A stretch of DNA of 64,000 nucleotides from Microbacterium festucae (GTDB taxonomy: Bacteria > Actinomycetota > Actinomycetes > Actinomycetales > Microbacteriaceae): the NCBI RefSeq assembly GCF_025421715.1, contig NZ_JAOEFC010000002.1, forward strand, positions 620,001 to 684,000, in the 5' to 3' direction. Each line of letters opens with the position of its first letter. Positions within the stretch are counted from its first letter, which is position 1. Position numbers and translations under genes: made by a program. Of the stretch, positions 1-10,979 are shown piece after piece. The notes under the pieces are model-generated. The model was not told the DNA's origin. It saw nothing but the letters and a program-made list of their open reading frames with translations, and searched no databases.

Positions 1-52
1 CTGCTGGCGGGGCGGATGCTCGCCACCGGCACCACCGGCGCGTCGGTGACCG
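1..52. other. window edge, no assignable gene
   Basis: These bases lie downstream of the UvrD2-like stop codon. A plus-strand open frame crosses them, but it then runs on through the antisense of the helicase gene for 150 bases and has no recognisable motif. It could be the tail of a convergent neighbour, but nothing in so short a stretch proves it. Confidence 0.3.
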
Positions 53-1761
<1,709 letters not shown>

Positions 1762-1765
<4 letters not shown>

Positions 1766-2685
1766 CGCACCTGCCCCGACACCCAGTCGCGGATGAGGGC
1801 ATGCGCGATCGAGGCGCCGCCGGGCAGCTCGACGTCGCCGGCACCGTCCAGGGCCGCGCGCAGCTCGTCGCGGGTGAACCAGCGCACGTCGATGATCTCC
1901 TCGCCGTCGGCGCGGGCCTGCCCGGGCTCGGCGGCCACGGCGGTGAAGCCGAGCATGAGCGAACGGGGGTAGGGCCAGGACTGCGAGCCCCGATAGTCCA
2001 GCCGCGACACCGCGACGCCGGCTTCCTCAGCCACCTCGCGCACGAGCGCCGACTCCAGCGACTCCCCCGCCTCGACGAAGCCGGCGAACGCCGAATAGAG
2101 CACCCGCTCGCCCCACAGGGCGTTGCGCCCCAGCAGCAGGCGGCCGCCCGCCGGGTCGGTGACCACCACGATGACGGCCGGATCGGTGCGCGGGAAGTGC
2201 TCGCGCCCGCAGTCGGGGCACGACCGCGACCAGCCGGCAGCGCGCGGCACGAGCCGGCCGCCGCATGCCGGGCAGAAGGGGGCGTCGACCAGCCACCGGG
2301 CCAGGGCGACCGCCTCGACGAGCAGCCCCGCCTCCTCGGCATCCAGGTCGCCGCCGACCGCGCGCAGCGACGACCACTGCGCGGCCTCGTCCGTCAGCTC
2401 GACGGGCGGCTCGTCGCGGGCGCCGGTGGCCGCCAGCAGCACGGCGTGGCCGTCGTCGGCGCGCGCCAGCAGCGCCCAGTGCACCGCGCCGACGATCTCG
2501 TCGGCGGCGACCAGGTGCAGGCGGCCGGCGCGCAGCGGCGCACGGTCGCCGTGCACGGCGAGCACACGGGTGCCGGGCTCGGAGCGCAGACGCTCCAGCA
2601 GACCGGGTTCGTGACGCAGTTCTGCGGCACGATCGAGCACGGCCCGCGCCAAGGCGGGCGGCTGCGGGGTGTCCTGCGGCGACAT
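1762..2685 (-). CDS. nudC: NAD+ diphosphatase (NudC family)
   Basis: Zn-dependent Nudix hydrolase that splits NADH/NAD+ into NMN(H) and AMP and may decap NAD-capped RNA. The N-terminal NUDIX-like domain (about 1-130) is followed by a zinc ribbon with Cys138, Cys141, Cys156 and Cys159, then the Nudix domain. The Nudix box is intact (Gly202, Glu208, Arg216-Glu217, Glu220-Glu221), and SQSWPYPRSLM near residue 234 is the family-specific NAD-recognition motif. Length 307 is normal. The ATG at 2685 has an AAGGAAGG ribosome binding site six bases upstream. It overlaps uvrD2 by 4 nt and is divergent from the kinase-like gene, with only 64 nt between the starts. Confidence 0.95.
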
Positions 2686-2737
2686 CGAGGACCTTCCTTG
2701 CCGGGCGTGGCGCGGCGGCGCCGACGCGTGCCCGACC

Positions 2738-2743
2738 TACCCT
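2738..2743 (+). promoter_or_regulatory. -10 element TACCCT, leaderless promoter
   Basis: TACCCT sits exactly six bases before the ATG at 2750, which would put the transcription start on or next to the A of the start codon. It selects 2750 over the upstream in-frame ATG at 2669, which lies inside divergent nudC. Confidence 0.6.
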
Positions 2744-2749
2744 GGGGGC

Positions 2750-3994
2750 ATGGCACGCTCACCCCTCACTCTAGCCGCGACGGTGACGTCGGCCCTTCCC
2801 CGCACCCAGGTCGTGCGGGTGGCCGAGCTGACCGAGCACGCCGCCGGCCGCTACGACAGTGCCATCGCCACGCTCGGCGACGGCAGCCAGGTCGTGGTGC
2901 GCGTGGCATCCGATGCCGAGGCGGCGGCCGACCTCGACGGCGACGCCCGCGCTTTGACGGCGCTCTCGGCGGGCGTGCGCGCGGTGCTGCCCTTCGCGGC
3001 GCCCGAGGTGCTCGGCCGCACCAGCCTCGACCGCTCCCCCGCGCTCGTGCAGAGCTTCCTTCCCGGCTACCGGGTCGACGCCGGCCATGTGCCCGCCGGC
3101 CCCGGCGTGGCCACGGCGCTGGCCGACGCCCTCGCCGCCGTGCACGCCCTTCCCGCCTCGGTCGTGCGCGACGCCGGCCTTCCGGTGCGCACCGCCGCGC
3201 AGGTGCGCGACGAGGCCGAGCGCCTGCTCGACCGCGCCGAGGCCACCGAGCGTCTGCCGTTCGGCCTGCTGCGCCGCTGGAGCACCGCGATCGGCACCGA
3301 GTCGCTGTGGCGTTTCGAGACGACCGTGACCCTCGGCGGCGCCGACCCCGCCTCGTTCCTGCTCACCGACGACGTCCACGGCATCCCCCGCGTGTCGGGT
3401 CTGCTCTCGTGGGCGGGTCTGGGCGTCGGCGACCCCGCGCAGGATCTGCGCTGGCTCGCCTCGGCGCCCGCGGCCCGCGACGACGTGCTGGCCGCCTACA
3501 GCGCCCGCACCCACCGCGCCACCGACACGATGCTCGCCGAGCGCGCGCGCCTGCACGCCGAGCTGGAGTTCGCGGCCTGGCTCGTGCACGGCCACGCCGC
3601 CGGTGCGGCCGGCGTCGTCGACGACGCGGTCGCGCTGCTGGAATCGCTCGCCGAGAGCGTGCGCGACGAGCCGCCGCTGGGCCGCGAGAGCGTGAGCGTG
3701 TCGGATGCCATGGCCGTGCTCGGCCGGGTGAGCACCGGCACCGACGTCATCGACACCTCGATGCAGACCGACACCTACGACCCGGAGCGCCTGGGCCTGT
3801 ACACGACCGACGAGATCGACGCGATCCGCGCGAGCGATCCGGCCGCGGGCGGCCAGGAGACCGAGCCGATCGAGTTCTCGCTGTGGTCCGAGAAGGAGGG
3901 CGCCGACTCGCAGCGCTCCACCGACGACGACGCCGACCCCGACATCGACTCGGCGGCCCGCAACGCGCTGCGCCGCTGGACCGGCACCGACTGA
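2750..3994 (+). CDS. phosphotransferase-fold protein, probably catalytically degenerate
   Basis: A 414-residue protein of the aminoglycoside/macrolide phosphotransferase (APH, protein-kinase-like) fold. The recognisable part is GDPAQDLRWL near residue 228, which matches the conserved GDPAxD segment after the metal-binding strand. The catalytic HGDLHPGN-type loop that should lie 30-40 residues earlier reads VTLGGADPASFLL, and the I-D-W strand that supplies the metal-binding Asp reads LLSW. Both catalytic acids therefore appear to be missing, so a pseudokinase or purely binding role is possible. The tail after residue about 310 is acidic and low-complexity. The start at 2750 is chosen from the -10 position. 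It is transcribed opposite to, and between, nudC and adnB. The fold call is fairly safe; the function is unknown. Confidence 0.75.
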   Translation: MARSPLTLAATVTSALPRTQVVRVAELTEHAAGRYDSAIATLGDGSQVVVRVASDAEAAADLDGDARALTALSAGVRAVLPFAAPEVLGRTSLDRSPALVQSFLPGYRVDAGHVPAGPGVATALADALAAVHALPASVVRDAGLPVRTAAQVRDEAERLLDRAEATERLPFGLLRRWSTAIGTESLWRFETTVTLGGADPASFLLTDDVHGIPRVSGLLSWAGLGVGDPAQDLRWLASAPAARDDVLAAYSARTHRATDTMLAERARLHAELEFAAWLVHGHAAGAAGVVDDAVALLESLAESVRDEPPLGRESVSVSDAMAVLGRVSTGTDVIDTSMQTDTYDPERLGLYTTDEIDAIRASDPAAGGQETEPIEFSLWSEKEGADSQRSTDDDADPDIDSAARNALRRWTGTD

Positions 3995-4028
3995 CGCGAC
4001 CGCGCGCCCGGCGGGGCGATGGCGCGGC

Positions 4029-4126
4029 TTCGTCAGCTGCGCGGGCGTCAGCCCTTCGCGTTCGTCAACTGCGCAGGCGTCAGCCGCTGCGGATTCGTCG
4101 GCTGCGCGGGCGTCAGCCGCGCAGGA
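4029..4126 (+). repeat. three tandem copies of a ~33-nt GC-rich repeat
   Basis: The core ttcgtcnnctgcgcgggcgtcagcc recurs at 4029, 4061 and 4094 (periods 32 and 33 nt). The array fills the gap between the convergent kinase-like gene and adnB and runs over the last bases of adnB. It contains CTGCGC/GCGCAG-type complementary pieces and may act as a bidirectional transcription end, but there is no T-tract. Confidence 0.7.
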
Positions 4127-7100
4127 TCGTGCCGTCGGACACGTAGTACAGCACCACGTCGATCTGCTCCAGCGGCACCCCGTGCTTCAGGTGATAGGCG
4201 CGGCGATACAGCTCGAGCTGCAGCATCCGTTCGGCGCGTTCGGCGGGGGTGCGCGGTGAGCGCCCGGTCTTCCAGTCGACGATCTCGATGCGCCCACCGC
4301 GGTCGTCGCGCAGGTACACGGCGTCGAGTTTGCAGATGACCACGTGCGAGCGGCCGTCGCCGAACAGGTCGTCGGCGGCGAAGTCGATCTCGGTCTCCAC
4401 GGCGATCGGGCGGCGGTCGGCCCACTCCGAGGCGAGGAAGTTCTGCTGCAGCCGGGCGAGGTCGGCGGTGTCCACGCTCGCCGCCCCCTGCTCGTCGTCA
4501 CTCTCCCACAGCGCGTCGTCGGTGACGGTGCCGGCCCCCACCAGCCCTGAGCGCTGCTCGACCCACGCGTGGAAGAGAGTGCCCAGCCGGGTCTGCCGGT
4601 AGGGCCGCTCCGGCAGGGGCCGGGCGGTCGCCGCCGCCGCGGCCGCGTAGTTGGCGGTGAACTCCTTGTAGCGGGAGGCGGGGATGCGCACCGGTGCGGG
4701 GTCGCCGCCGCCCGCCGCGCGTTCGTCGCGCTCGGCTAGCAGCAGCGCGAGGTCGCGCGAAGGGGCCGCTGCCGGTGCGTCCTGCGCCGCCTGCACCGCG
4801 GCGGCGGCCGCGGCCACCGCCGCCCGGCGGGCGCCGAGCGGATCGAGCGGCCACGACAGGTAGCGGTGGGTGTCGAGGTAGGGGTTCTCACCCGGGTCGC
4901 CGTCGAGCTGCGCACCCAGCGACAGCGCCTCGTCGATCTCGCGCAGGAAGGCGCCGGCCGCACGCGGCTTGACGGTCCCCGACCAGTGGGCGCCGGAGAG
5001 CAGCAGATGCTCGCGCGCACGGGTGACCGCCACGTAGGCCAGGCGCCGCTCCTCTTCGAGGTGGCGGTGCTTGACGCCGGCCTTGAAGTCGCCGATCCGG
5101 GTCTTCAGGTCTTGCTGGGTGGGCGCATCGTCCACGCTCCAGTGCAGCCGGGGCAGCCACGCCTCGTCGCCGCGGAAGGGGTAGGGCAGGCCGCCGAAGC
5201 CGAGCCAGCCCTGACCGTCGCGCAGGCTCGCCGGCAGCTCGCCGTCGACGGCGCGCACGACCGCGACGGCATCCCACTCCAGCCCCTTGGAGCCGTGGAT
5301 GGTGAGCAGCTGCACGACGTCCTGCTCGGGCGGCTCGGTGCGCGGCGCGAACTCGTCGAGCTGTTCGGCGCGGTCGAGCCAGGCCAGCAGGGCCGGCAGC
5401 GAACCGCTCTCGTCGGTGGCGAGGAAGCCCTGCAGCTCGTCGACGAAGGCGCGCAGCTGGGCGTGCGCGATGCGCGCCGGCCCCCGCGCCTCGTTGGCGG
5501 CCAGCTCGATGTCGAGCCGCAGCTCGTGCTCGATGAGGCGCACGAGCTCGGGGATGGGGAGACCGGCTGCCTGCCGCAGGCCGGTGAACACCGCCGCGGC
5601 CTCGCGCAGGCGCTCCAGCGCTGCGGGGGTGAACCCGGCGACGAGGCCGTGCTCGTCGCTGAGCCGTGGCAGCAGGTCGAGCGCGTCGACGAGCGAGGAG
5701 CCCTCGTCGTCGCCGCCGAGCCGCCGTGACAGCTGCTGCAGCGCGCGCAGGTCGGCCAGCCCGATCGCCCATCGCGGGCCGCCCAGCAGCCGGATGAGCG
5801 GCGATCCGGCCTGCGGGTCGCTGATCACCCGCAGCGCCGCGACGACGTCGACCACCTCGGGGGTGGACAGCAGTCCGCCGAGCCCGAGGATGCGGTGCGG
5901 GATGCCGCGCCGGCCGAGCGCGTCGGCGAAGGTGACCATGTGCTTCTTGCTGCGGAACAGCAGCGCGCCGGTCGTGGTGCGTCCGGCTCCCGCACGCTCG
6001 GCGCGCACCCGCGTGAACCACTCGGCCACGGCGTCGGCCTCGGCTTCGACGTCGAGGCGGTGGTCGATCTCGACGGCTCCGGCCGGTGCTCCCGGGCGGG
6101 GGGCGAGCCGCGCGACCGGCACGGGTGAGGAGTCGGCCAGCGGGGCGAGCACCGCGTTGGCGGCGTCGAGGATGCGGGTGGCGTTGCGCCAGCTGGTCAT
6201 CAGCGTGAACCGGTGCGCGTCGGAGGTCGGCGCGAACGCGCGCGCGAAGTCGCCGAGGTTGCCGGCGCTCGCGCCGCGCCAGCCGTAGATCGACTGGTGC
6301 GGGTCGCCGACGGCCATCACCGGCGCGTCGTGGAACAGCGCCGCGAGCAGGTCGGTCTGCACGACCGAGGTGTCCTGGTACTCGTCGAGCAGCACCACGC
6401 GGTAGCGCGCACGCAGCTCGTCGGCCACCGACGGGTGGCTGCGTGTCACCTCGAGGGCGCCGGCGACCTGATCGGCGAAGTCGATGAGGCCCAGGCGCGC
6501 CTTCTGCGCCCGGTACTGACGCGCCAGCCCGGTGAGCACCGACAGGCCGCCCACCTTGTCGGCGACGGCGGTGATGTCGGCCAGCTGCGGGAAGCGGGCG
6601 GTGCGCGACGGGCGTTCGGCGACGGCGGCGAACCGGGTGGCGAACCGGTCGAGGGCATCGAGGTCGGCGAGGTTGTCGACGCTGTCGCGGGCGAGGCGGA
6701 GGGCGGCGTCGATGATGGTCGACGGACGCTCGATCCGCTCCTCCAGACGGGGGTCGTCGGAGGCCAGCACGACCCGGCGCATCAGCAGCCAGGCGGCGGA
6801 CTCGGTGAGCACGGCCGCCTCGGGGTCGCGCCCGATGCGCACCGCGTTCTCCCGCACGATGCCGTCGGCGAAGCTGTTGTAGGTGGAGACCGTGGGCCGG
6901 TCGATGAGGTCGTCGGCCAGCGCCTGCGGCTGGGCGTCGACCTGCGCGGCGAGGGCGTCGAGGGCTGCGCGTCGGGCGGCGTCGGGGGCGCCGCCCTGCT
7001 CGAGCTCGCCGAACACGGCGAGCTGCCCCGCGGCATGCAGGGCGCTCAGGTGCGGCAGCAGTCCGCGTCGCTCGAACTCCCCCAGCCGCTGCAGCCGGCG

Positions 7101-7358
7101 GTGGATGCGCTCGGTGAGCTCGCCGGCGGCCTTGCGGGTGAAGGTGAGGCCGAGCACCTCGGCGCGTCCGACCAGGCCGTTGGCCACCAGCCACACCACC
7201 CGCCCCGCCATCGTCTCGGTCTTGCCGCTGCCGGCGCCGGCCACCACCAGCGCGGGCGCCAGGGGCGCGGCGATCACGGCGGACTGCTCGGCGGTGGGCG
7301 GGAACTGCCCGAGCGCGGCGGCGATCGTCTCGGGGGCGATCAGGGCATCGGCGGTCAC
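4113..7358 (-). CDS. adnB: AdnB-like ATP-dependent helicase-nuclease
   Basis: Lead subunit of the actinobacterial AdnAB end-resection motor-nuclease. Walker A (AGAGSGKT) is at 40-47, motif II (LLDEYQD) near 325, GDPHQSIYGWRG just after it, and motif V (IHGSKGLEWD) near 690. The C-terminal RecB-type nuclease shows FHAWVE, then the metal-binding LDAVYL...IVDWKTG and QLELYRRAY near 1010-1045. All motor residues look intact, so this is the main translocase, as in mycobacteria. I place the start at the GTG at 7358, which overlaps the adnA stop as GTGA and suggests translational coupling; an ATG at 7394 would add 12 residues and overlap adnA by 40 nt. Length 1081 is normal for the family. Confidence 0.9.
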   Translation of the reverse strand: MTADALIAPETIAAALGQFPPTAEQSAVIAAPLAPALVVAGAGSGKTETMAGRVVWLVANGLVGRAEVLGLTFTRKAAGELTERIHRRLQRLGEFERRGLLPHLSALHAAGQLAVFGELEQGGAPDAARRAALDALAAQVDAQPQALADDLIDRPTVSTYNSFADGIVRENAVRIGRDPEAAVLTESAAWLLMRRVVLASDDPRLEERIERPSTIIDAALRLARDSVDNLADLDALDRFATRFAAVAERPSRTARFPQLADITAVADKVGGLSVLTGLARQYRAQKARLGLIDFADQVAGALEVTRSHPSVADELRARYRVVLLDEYQDTSVVQTDLLAALFHDAPVMAVGDPHQSIYGWRGASAGNLGDFARAFAPTSDAHRFTLMTSWRNATRILDAANAVLAPLADSSPVPVARLAPRPGAPAGAVEIDHRLDVEAEADAVAEWFTRVRAERAGAGRTTTGALLFRSKKHMVTFADALGRRGIPHRILGLGGLLSTPEVVDVVAALRVISDPQAGSPLIRLLGGPRWAIGLADLRALQQLSRRLGGDDEGSSLVDALDLLPRLSDEHGLVAGFTPAALERLREAAAVFTGLRQAAGLPIPELVRLIEHELRLDIELAANEARGPARIAHAQLRAFVDELQGFLATDESGSLPALLAWLDRAEQLDEFAPRTEPPEQDVVQLLTIHGSKGLEWDAVAVVRAVDGELPASLRDGQGWLGFGGLPYPFRGDEAWLPRLHWSVDDAPTQQDLKTRIGDFKAGVKHRHLEEERRLAYVAVTRAREHLLLSGAHWSGTVKPRAAGAFLREIDEALSLGAQLDGDPGENPYLDTHRYLSWPLDPLGARRAAVAAAAAAVQAAQDAPAAAPSRDLALLLAERDERAAGGGDPAPVRIPASRYKEFTANYAAAAAATARPLPERPYRQTRLGTLFHAWVEQRSGLVGAGTVTDDALWESDDEQGAASVDTADLARLQQNFLASEWADRRPIAVETEIDFAADDLFGDGRSHVVICKLDAVYLRDDRGGRIEIVDWKTGRSPRTPAERAERMLQLELYRRAYHLKHGVPLEQIDVVLYYVSDGTILRG

Positions 7359-10300
7359 GAGGAGCTCACCGCCCCGACGGTGTGGATGCGGCACACGCCG
7401 TAGGTGTGGTCGTCGCGGCAGTGCGCCTCGTAGGGGGCGAGGAACCGATCGCCGCGCATGACGGTGGCGGCCGCGTCGAGGCGCGACAGGAACGCACCGC
7501 GACTCTGGTCGTCGAACGGCGCCTGCAACGCCGTCAGGTAGGGCTTGTCGCCGCTCTGCTTGAGCACCAGCAGCATCGCACCGCCGGGGACGGGATCGGG
7601 GATGTCGCCCGCCACGCCGCCGCGCTCGAAGGCCAACTGATAGGCGGCCAGCTGCGGGTGCACCGCGATGACCGGCGCGCTGGTCTTCTCGGAGCGTCCG
7701 GTCTTCAGGTCGACGATGACCACCCGGCCGTCGGGATGGCGTTCGACGCGGTCGATGTAGCCCGACAGCACGATGCCGTGGGGCTCGGCGGCGGGGGTAT
7801 CGGTGTCGGGGGTGGCGGTCTCTGGGGTGGCCGTCTCGGCGGTGTCGGCGGTCTGGGTCGCGTCGGCTGAGCTGTCGCCAGTCTCGGCGGCCGAGCCGTC
7901 GGTCTCGGCGCTGGGGCCGATCTGCTCGCCGCCGGCGATCGGCAGGCGCACCTCGAAGTGGGGCTCGCTGGAGACGACCTCGACGCCGCCCCGCTCGCCG
8001 TCGCGCAGGTAGGCGGCCATCCGCGACACGAGGTCACGGGCACGCTCGCGTTCGCTGCGTTCGATCCAGGCCGCGTCGAACTCGAGCTCGCCCCAACGCT
8101 CCTCGACCGCCTGCCAGAGGCGCTGCTCGTCGGCATCCTCGGCGTGTTCCATCGCCGCATGCAGAATCGTGCCGAGCCCCGCGGTGACGGTGGAGCTCTC
8201 TCCCCCGAGATCGGCGATCACCCAGTTGAGCTCGCACTCCTCGAGGGCGTGCAGTCGCGAGGGCGAGACGCGCACGTCTTCGACGGCGAGGTCGCGCAGC
8301 GGCGCCGTCGATGTGGGTCCGGCCACGCCGTACCACTGCGACGGGTCGGCACCGGGCACCTCGGCCGCGGCCAGCAGTGCGAGCTGCGCCGCCGCATCGG
8401 TCACCGCGCGGGCGCGGGTCGCGCCGGCAGCGCCGGGGCCGGCCGCGGTCAGGGTGCGGCGGTGCTGGGCGACCAGCCCGCGCAGCGACAGCGGATGCTC
8501 GGCGGCTGCCGGCGCGGGCTGGGCGGGCGGGAGCAGCTCGAACAAGGCGCTCGGTCCGGTGTCGTCGTCGTCGACGGCGGTGACCACGAGGCGGTGGCGT
8601 GCCCGCGAGACCGCCCGCGCGAACAGCCGCAGCTCGTCGTGCAGCACGCCGCGGCGGCGGTCGAGCGGCGCCGATTGCGCCGCGTCGTCGAGGCCGAGGC
8701 GCCATGTCTCCAGCAGGCTGCCGCGGGCGCGGAGGTTCGGCCACACGCCGTCTTGCACCCCGGCGATGACGACGGTGTCGAACTCGGTGCCGAGAGCGCC
8801 GGCGGGCGTCATGACGCGCACCGCGTCGGCGGGCAGCGGCGCGCTCAGCCGGTCTTCGGCGACGTCGGCGTCGAGCACTCCCCGCAGGAACGCCAGCGGC
8901 GCGGTACCGTCTTCGCGCTCACCGTGCCGCTTGGCCGCCTGGAACAGCGCCACGACGGCGTCGAGGTCGCGCGCCGCCTGGGCCGCCAGCGGTCCGTGCC
9001 CGCGCGCGGCCTGCTCCCAGGCGCGCTCGCGACCCGACCGCTCCCAGACCGTCCAGAGCAGCTCGTGCGCGGTCGCACCCTCAGCGAGCTGACGGCGCAG
9101 CAGCGCGATCGTCTCGGCCACCCGCGCCGCGCGGCGGCCCTCTCGCGTCTCGAGGATCGTGAACTCGAGCGGATGCGCCATCGCCGAGGTGAGCAGCTCC
9201 CGCGCCGACGGCACCGGGGCCGTGCGGTCGGTGCCGGCCGGACGGGGTTCGGCACCCCCGGCGTCCGGCGCGGATACTCCCCCATGGCGGGGGGCGGCAG
9301 GCGCCGCGGTGTCCGGCGCGGATGCGCCCTCAGCCGCCGCATTCGTTCCCGACGCGGCATCAGCCACCGCATCCGTGCCCGACGCGGCATCAGCCACCGC
9401 ATCCGTGCCCGACGCGGCATCAGCCACCGCATTCGTTCCCGACGCGGCATCCGCCACCGCATCCGTTCCCGACGCGGCATCCGCGTGATGGGTGGCAGTC
9501 ACCGCGGGATCCGTGGCGGACGTGGCATCAGCGACCGACGCGGCGTCCGCGACACCGCCTGCCGCACTCGCCTCCGCCTCGGCGAGGGCGCGGTGGCGCA
9601 GCGCGGAGCGGAGGCGACGCAGCTCGATGGGATCGAAGCCGGCGCCGAGGAGGGCGTCGGCGGCGTCGTCGGGGCCCCACTGCTCGCGGCCGGCGAGGTC
9701 GATCAGGCCGAGGATGTCGCGCACGGCGCGCACCGCCGACAGGGTGCGGGTGGGTCCGGTGGCTCCGGTGGGCACTTCGCGGGCGGCCAGCTCGGCCTCG
9801 AGCGCGCCGACCTGGCGGGCGTCGTGGGCGATGACGGCGCACGCGCCCCATGGCACGCCCTCGTGGATGTGACGCTCGCGCAGCAGGCGCGCGATGGTGT
9901 CGTACTCCTCGGCCTGCGACCGCAGCGCGAAGGCTGCGACCGACCCGTCGTCGCCCTCCGGCTCGGCGGGGGCGGAGCGGTGGGCGACCACGCCGACGGC
10001 GCCGATGCGCGCAGTGACCTCGGCCAGCAGCGCCCGCTGCGCCGGAGTGCCGCGGTGCGCGGTGCCGAGCACATGGAGGGGCAGTCCCGCCGCGAGTCGC
10101 GCGAAGTTCTCGGCCGTGGCGCCCCGGAACGCGCCCGAGCTGACGTCGGGGTCGCCGACGGCGACGACGGCGACGCCGCGCCGTCGCAGCGCCTCGAGCA
10201 GTTCCACTCCCCCGAGGGTGAGCTCCTGCGCGTCGTCGACGAGCACGCACCGCAGGCTCGCGAGGGCGCCGAGCTGGGGGGCGGCGGGCGGCAGCGCGCG

Positions 10301-10966
10301 CAGCAGCGCGACGGCCTCCCGCACGAGCCCGGCCGCATCGCGATGGGCGCCGCGCAGACTGCCGCGCACGTCGTGGTATTCGCCGGCGAACGAGGCCAGC
10401 GCCTGCCACACCTCGATGCCGTCGCGCTCGGCGCGCGCCGACAGCGCGGCGGGGTCGATGCCGAGAGCGGTGGCCTCGGCCAGGAACGCGCGCACCTCGG
10501 TGCGGAACCCCTTCGCGGCGCGCACCTCGGCGGGAAGCCACTGCGGCCACCGCGACGCACCGGCGGCATCGTCGTCGGTGTCGCCGGCGAGGAGGTCCTG
10601 CACGATGCGGTCTTCGTCGGGGCCGGTGAGCAGCTGCGGCGGCTCGGCGCCGGCGTGCACGACGGCCGCGCGCACCACCTGGAACGCGAACGCGGCCACC
10701 GACCGGGCCAGGGGCCCCGCCGTCGCGACGCCGACCGCGACGGCGAGCCGGTCACGCAGGGCCGTGGCCGCCTGCCGGGTGGGGGTGAGCACGAGCACGT
10801 CGTCGAGCGGGACGCCCGCGGCGGCGAGGGCCGCGACCCGCGCGATGATCGCGCTCGTCTTGCCGGTGCCGGGCGCGCCGACCACGACCGCCGAGGCGTC
10901 GGCGTCGAGATCGACCACCGCCTGCTGGGCGGCGTCGATCGCTGCCGCGGCCGGGGGGAGGTGCAT
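7355..10966 (-). CDS. adnA: AdnA-like ATP-dependent helicase-nuclease
   Basis: Partner subunit of AdnB in double-strand-break resection. Walker A (GAPGTGKT) is at residues 30-37. Motif II reads VDDAQE, with Asp where UvrD-type helicases have Glu, which agrees with the weaker motor role known for this subunit. The C-terminal nuclease shows GYIDRVE...IVDLKTG and QLAAYQ near 1110-1150, plus Cys residues before the domain (EECELNW) and at the end (HC and VC, nine residues apart) that resemble the Fe-S cysteine pattern of AddB-type nucleases (inference). An Ala/Asp/Thr-rich insertion with five perfect 10-residue repeats lies at about 496-545 within the helicase part. Length is 1203. The start at 10966 is preceded by TAGCGT-N7; an upstream ATG at 10999 is less likely. 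Confidence 0.88.
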   Translation of the reverse strand: MHLPPAAAAIDAAQQAVVDLDADASAVVVGAPGTGKTSAIIARVAALAAAGVPLDDVLVLTPTRQAATALRDRLAVAVGVATAGPLARSVAAFAFQVVRAAVVHAGAEPPQLLTGPDEDRIVQDLLAGDTDDDAAGASRWPQWLPAEVRAAKGFRTEVRAFLAEATALGIDPAALSARAERDGIEVWQALASFAGEYHDVRGSLRGAHRDAAGLVREAVALLRALPPAAPQLGALASLRCVLVDDAQELTLGGVELLEALRRRGVAVVAVGDPDVSSGAFRGATAENFARLAAGLPLHVLGTAHRGTPAQRALLAEVTARIGAVGVVAHRSAPAEPEGDDGSVAAFALRSQAEEYDTIARLLRERHIHEGVPWGACAVIAHDARQVGALEAELAAREVPTGATGPTRTLSAVRAVRDILGLIDLAGREQWGPDDAADALLGAGFDPIELRRLRSALRHRALAEAEASAAGGVADAASVADATSATDPAVTATHHADAASGTDAVADAASGTNAVADAASGTDAVADAASGTDAVADAASGTNAAAEGASAPDTAAPAAPRHGGVSAPDAGGAEPRPAGTDRTAPVPSARELLTSAMAHPLEFTILETREGRRAARVAETIALLRRQLAEGATAHELLWTVWERSGRERAWEQAARGHGPLAAQAARDLDAVVALFQAAKRHGEREDGTAPLAFLRGVLDADVAEDRLSAPLPADAVRVMTPAGALGTEFDTVVIAGVQDGVWPNLRARGSLLETWRLGLDDAAQSAPLDRRRGVLHDELRLFARAVSRARHRLVVTAVDDDDTGPSALFELLPPAQPAPAAAEHPLSLRGLVAQHRRTLTAAGPGAAGATRARAVTDAAAQLALLAAAEVPGADPSQWYGVAGPTSTAPLRDLAVEDVRVSPSRLHALEECELNWVIADLGGESSTVTAGLGTILHAAMEHAEDADEQRLWQAVEERWGELEFDAAWIERSERERARDLVSRMAAYLRDGERGGVEVVSSEPHFEVRLPIAGGEQIGPSAETDGSAAETGDSSADATQTADTAETATPETATPDTDTPAAEPHGIVLSGYIDRVERHPDGRVVIVDLKTGRSEKTSAPVIAVHPQLAAYQLAFERGGVAGDIPDPVPGGAMLLVLKQSGDKPYLTALQAPFDDQSRGAFLSRLDAAATVMRGDRFLAPYEAHCRDDHTYGVCRIHTVGAVSSS
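9331..9480 (-). repeat. five tandem 30-nt repeats inside adnA
   Basis: Five contiguous 30-nt units (9331, 9361, 9391, 9421, 9451) differ at only a few positions and encode, on the minus strand, the ten-residue unit ADAASGT(D/N)AV. The frame is kept. A further 80 or so Ala/Pro/Thr/Asp-rich residues surround the array, so the whole block looks like a disordered linker expansion. Confidence 0.95.
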
Positions 10967-10973
10967 GCTCTTC

Positions 10974-10979
10974 ACGCTA
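10974..10979 (-). promoter_or_regulatory. -10 element TAGCGT, leaderless promoter of adnAB
   Basis: On the minus strand TAGCGT is followed by seven bases and the ATG at 10966. It supports this start over the in-frame ATG at 10999, which lies upstream of the element. Confidence 0.55.

Noticed and set aside
2669..2749. longer N-terminus of the kinase-fold protein
   Set aside because: The extra 27 codons would begin inside divergent nudC and lie upstream of the probable -10 element.
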